Of a DNA stretch of 64,000 nt, positions 61,453 to 64,000 are shown piece after piece. Each line of letters starts with the position of its first letter. Positions within the stretch are counted from its first letter, which is position 1. Source of the stretch: Clostridia bacterium (GTDB lineage: Bacteria > Bacillota > Clostridia > Christensenellales > Borkfalkiaceae); the NCBI GenBank assembly GCA_017468085.1, contig JAFUJR010000037.1:1-64000 (forward strand). Direction: 5' to 3'. The translations under genes were made by a program, and so were the position numbers. Below the pieces are notes generated by a model. It worked only from the letters and a program-made list of their open reading frames with translations. It made no database searches and was not told the DNA's origin.

Positions 61453-62316
61453 ATGGAAAAGAAAGAGGATAACGTTTACGAAGAAACGACTAAAGCGGAG
61501 GCAATCGCAACGGCGAGCGGCGCGGTGGCGCAAGAGAGTGAAAACGCCTCGGCGGTTTTGGGGAAGTTTAAGGACGTAAACGCCCTTGCGAGGGCTTACG
61601 GGGCGTTGGAGGCGGAATTTACAAGACGTAGCCAACGCTTGAAAGAGTTGGAAAGGTTGGCGGATAATTTGCAGGGCGACGGCGCGGCGGCGGTTGGGGC
61701 GGAAAAGCTCCGTAAACACGCTAAGGCGAGAAGGGAGGAGGCGAGAGCGTTTGACGATTTTCTTGCCTTGGTTGGTAAAGCGCATACCGACGACCTTGAC
61801 GGACGCGGCGAACCCGCAGACACGGACGACGAAGGGAAAACCGTAGAGGACTCGGTTGCCGCAGGGAGTACTGCGGCGCTCCAAACGCAGGAGCTCTGCC
61901 TTGAAAATGGGGCAAAGGAAGGGGGCGTGTACGCGTTGAAGGAGGAAAACACCCTTGCGGTGAAGCCTGACGGCGAGGGGAATGCGGCGGAATATGACGT
62001 AGAGCCTGCGCGTAGCGAAGCTCCGTTTTTGAAAGAGAACGGGGACGTGCACGAGGAAGGAGTTAAGGGGGAAAAGGCGTTTCCTGCCGTCGCGGAACAC
62101 GGAAATACGGCGTTTTCGTCGGAGGAGCTTTACCGACAGGCGAGCCGTAACGAGGGTGTGAGATTAAAGATTATTGGGGAATATCTCGCCTCGATTGGAA
62201 AAACGGGCGCGCCGTTGACGGCGAACGGCGCGGGGACGCCCGTTACGCCGCCCTTAAAAGCAAAAAATATCGGGGACGCGGGCGTGATGGCGTTGCAATA
62301 TTTTAAGCAGCCGTAA
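61453..62316 (+). CDS. Phage scaffold-like protein
   Basis: A 287-residue, very acidic protein between portal and capsid, the place of the scaffolding protein. It has a conserved-looking block GKFKDVNALARAYGALEAEF and a coiled-coil continuation (RRSQRLKELERLADNLQG) typical of such proteins, a long low-complexity centre and a C-terminal segment ending GVMALQYFKQP that may contact the capsid. ATG 61453 follows AAAGGAG. A dispersed-repeat core lies in frame at 61921. Confidence 0.75.
   Translation: MEKKEDNVYEETTKAEAIATASGAVAQESENASAVLGKFKDVNALARAYGALEAEFTRRSQRLKELERLADNLQGDGAAAVGAEKLRKHAKARREEARAFDDFLALVGKAHTDDLDGRGEPADTDDEGKTVEDSVAAGSTAALQTQELCLENGAKEGGVYALKEENTLAVKPDGEGNAAEYDVEPARSEAPFLKENGDVHEEGVKGEKAFPAVAEHGNTAFSSEELYRQASRNEGVRLKIIGEYLASIGKTGAPLTANGAGTPVTPPLKAKNIGDAGVMALQYFKQP
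61921..61942 (+). repeat. Dispersed repeat core inside the scaffold-like gene
   Basis: GGGGGCGTGTACGCGTTGAA, followed by GG; here it encodes GVYALKE. Confidence 0.65.
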
Positions 62317-62384
62317 AAAATGCGGGCTGTCGCGACGGTCCGTTGCGGCGAAGCCCTTAAAAAATCAAGTAAGGAGAATTATAT

Positions 62385-63533
62385 ATGGTAACATTGAGTA
62401 GCGCAGATAGCGCATTGAAGAGCTTTTATTTGGACGCGATGACGGAGTCTTTGAATTTGAAGATAAACCCTTTCTTAGCGAAAATCGAACGTACCAGCAA
62501 TTACGTTACGGGTAAGGAAGTGTGCAAGACGGTACGCGTGGGTATTAACGGCGGCATCGGCGCGGGCGAGGAAACGGGGGATTTGCCCGTCGCGAGAGAT
62601 CCTAAATATATCCAAATGCGAACGGGACTTAAAAATTTATACGGCACGATTGAAATTTCGGATAAAGCCATTCGCGCGTCCGCAAATAACGAAGGCGCGT
62701 TTGTCAACCTTGTCAACGAAGAAATGCAGTCTCTTATCAAGAGCGCGTCCTTCAATTTTGGCAGAATGCTTTACGGCACGGGTTACGGCTCCCTTAGCTG
62801 CGTTGACGACGTTGAAGGCTATTGGGTTTACGTGGACAACGTTCAGAATTTTGCAATCGGTATGTACGTAGACGTGGTAGACGGCGATGCCGAGTGGGTA
62901 AATATGAGAGTTATCGAGGTGGATTACCCCAATAAGCGTATTCGTATCGAGGGGAAGATATTTGACGAAAATATCATGGGGTTGGAAATTGCGCTTCACG
63001 GTTCGTCGCAAAGTGAGATTACCGGCTTGGGCGCGATTTTCGGCTCGGAACCTCTTTACGGCTTAACCAGAGACGAGATGGGAATGAAACCCTATCTTGA
63101 CCAGGATTTCGGGAATTTTAGCGAAGAAGCGTTGGAGCAGGCTATCGACAACATCGAGGCGACTTCGGGGGACCGTGTAAACTTTATCATCTGTTCTTGG
63201 GGGGTACGCCGTGCGATCAGGGAATATTACAAAGTGCATAGTATTCCCGTCAAGACCATCCAAATCGAAGGCGGTTTTACGGCGATTGAGGTGTTGGGTA
63301 TTCCCGTTGTCGTGGATAAATTCTGCCCCGCGAATACGATGTATTTGCTCAACACCGATTACTTCAAACTTTGCCAGCTTTGCGATTGGCAGTGGTTGGA
63401 AGCGGAGGACGGCAAAATTTTAAAGCAAGTACCCGGCAAGCCCGTGTACACGGCTACGCTTGTAAAATACGCAGAGTTGCTTTGCGAAAAGCCCTCGGCG
63501 CAGGGTATGCTGACGGGGGTTAGCGAACTTTAA
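62385..63533 (+). CDS. Phage major capsid protein
   Basis: A 382-residue protein that fits an HK97-fold major capsid protein by position, size and look: an N-terminal arm (SADSALKSFYLDAMTESLNL), a variable body and a C-terminal domain with FIICSWGVRRAIREYYKVHS and KVDKFC-like strand (GIPVVVDKFCPANTMYLLNT). There is no obvious cleaved N-terminal delta domain, as expected when a separate scaffold is present. ATG 62385 follows TAAGGAG. A strong terminator follows, unusual inside a head operon. Confidence 0.85.
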   Translation: MVTLSSADSALKSFYLDAMTESLNLKINPFLAKIERTSNYVTGKEVCKTVRVGINGGIGAGEETGDLPVARDPKYIQMRTGLKNLYGTIEISDKAIRASANNEGAFVNLVNEEMQSLIKSASFNFGRMLYGTGYGSLSCVDDVEGYWVYVDNVQNFAIGMYVDVVDGDAEWVNMRVIEVDYPNKRIRIEGKIFDENIMGLEIALHGSSQSEITGLGAIFGSEPLYGLTRDEMGMKPYLDQDFGNFSEEALEQAIDNIEATSGDRVNFIICSWGVRRAIREYYKVHSIPVKTIQIEGGFTAIEVLGIPVVVDKFCPANTMYLLNTDYFKLCQLCDWQWLEAEDGKILKQVPGKPVYTATLVKYAELLCEKPSAQGMLTGVSEL

Positions 63534-63572
63534 GCCGTTACGTAAAGAAATTGGCGTAAAATAGCCGTTTGG

Positions 63573-63614
63573 AGCACCCGTGTACGCGTTGAACGTAATT
63601 TCACGGGTGCTTTT
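63573..63614 (+). terminator. Terminator after the capsid gene with the dispersed repeat in its loop
   Basis: AGCACCCGTG (63573-63582) pairs with CACGGGTGCT (63602-63611), followed by TTTT. The loop is the repeat core TACGCGTTGAACG, so repeat and terminator are one unit here. Confidence 0.85.
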
Positions 63615-63655
63615 AAAAGGTTTTTACGGGTCGGATACCCGAAAAAGGAGGAGAA

Positions 63656-64000
63656 ATGAAAGTTAAAGAGGTCGTTTTGGCGGCGGCGAAGCTGTTGGAG
63701 ATCGACGAAGAGGTAAGCGCGTACGTAAACGAGGGAGCAGGGCGAGGGAAAGAAGATGCAGAGAAGCTGGTTTCTTGCTTTAATTTAATAGAGAACGATT
63801 TGGCGCTTAATTACGTGTCCCTGTTTGAAAAGACGCTTTTTTCCGTTGAGGACGGGAAGATTTTTTACGAGAATTTTCCGCAAAATCCCCTGCGCGTGAT
63901 TTCGGTAACGGACAAGAAAGGGGAGCGATTGCCCTTTCAGTTATTTCCCACGGAAATTCACGTCGATACGGGGGAGCAAGAGGTTTGGGTGAACTACGCT
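63656..64000 (+). CDS. Phage head-tail connector-like protein, partial
   Basis: The gene starts at ATG 63656 behind GGAGGAG and is open to the window edge, with 115 residues visible. It begins with a helical segment (KVKEVVLAAAKLLEIDEEVS) and continues with a domain containing LIENDLALNYVSLFEKTLFS and FYENFPQNPLRVISVTDKKG. Position directly after the capsid gene and the two-part layout suggest a head-tail connector or neck protein. I do not recognise the family from sequence. Confidence 0.6.
   Translation, partial: MKVKEVVLAAAKLLEIDEEVSAYVNEGAGRGKEDAEKLVSCFNLIENDLALNYVSLFEKTLFSVEDGKIFYENFPQNPLRVISVTDKKGERLPFQLFPTEIHVDTGEQEVWVNYA

Overview
The window looks like chromosome of a Bacillota bacterium of clostridial type. 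The evidence is AAGGAG-type ribosome sites, many textbook sigma-A promoters with 17-bp spacers, RqcP, MgtE, an anaerobic pyruvate formate-lyase (PFL) locus, a two-gene SufC/SufB-like Fe-S system and a Bacillus/Clostridium-type SOS box. A gut Christensenellales-like lineage is possible, but this is an impression from gene content only. No rRNA, tRNA or CRISPR array was seen.

Layout. 1-2.1 kb (minus): radA (cut by the window edge), a fused ispDF and rqcP. 2.1-10.4 kb: rpoB-rpoC with their own promoter, no rplJL in front, and a long acidic tail on RpoB. 10.4-15.2 kb: a GtrA-like membrane protein, a candidate small RNA, and a PFL locus (pflA, a thioredoxin-like gene, pflB and a separate 77-residue glycyl-radical gene). 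15.2-17.2 kb: a metallo-beta-lactamase lipoprotein and tcdA. 17.3-21.7 kb: an AT-rich accessory island with three XRE regulators, each next to conspicuous operator-like repeats, plus small envelope or unknown proteins. 21.7-24 kb (minus): metY-metA, the O-acetylhomoserine route to methionine. 24.2-31.4 kb: a five-gene peptide ABC transporter whose OppC carries an inserted RCC1-like propeller. 31.6-34.7 kb: CNNM/CorC protein, galE and a zinc peptidase. 35-36.6 kb: SufC/SufB pair. 36.9-39.7 kb: two M18 aminopeptidases, tail to tail. 39.9-45.2 kb: MarR, DUF378, a YegP-domain protein and two flavoproteins. 45.2-45.5 kb: a phased repeat array in front of a foldable RNA. 45.5-50.8 kb: M20 dipeptidase, radC, a two-component system and a HAD phosphatase. 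51-52.9 kb (minus): mgtE behind a short leader ORF. 53.1-57.2 kb: two related envelope proteins around a phage-type regulator with an SOS box. 57.4-64 kb: a phage head module (TerL, TerS-like, portal, scaffold, capsid, connector) that runs off the window.

The genes least explained by known templates are the OppC-RCC1 fusion, the split PFL, the mgtE leader peptide, the TCACA array with its structured RNA, the XRE operator arrays, and a short directional repeat (core near GTACGCGTTGAA) found at about fifteen places, nearly always on the strand that also carries rpoBC.
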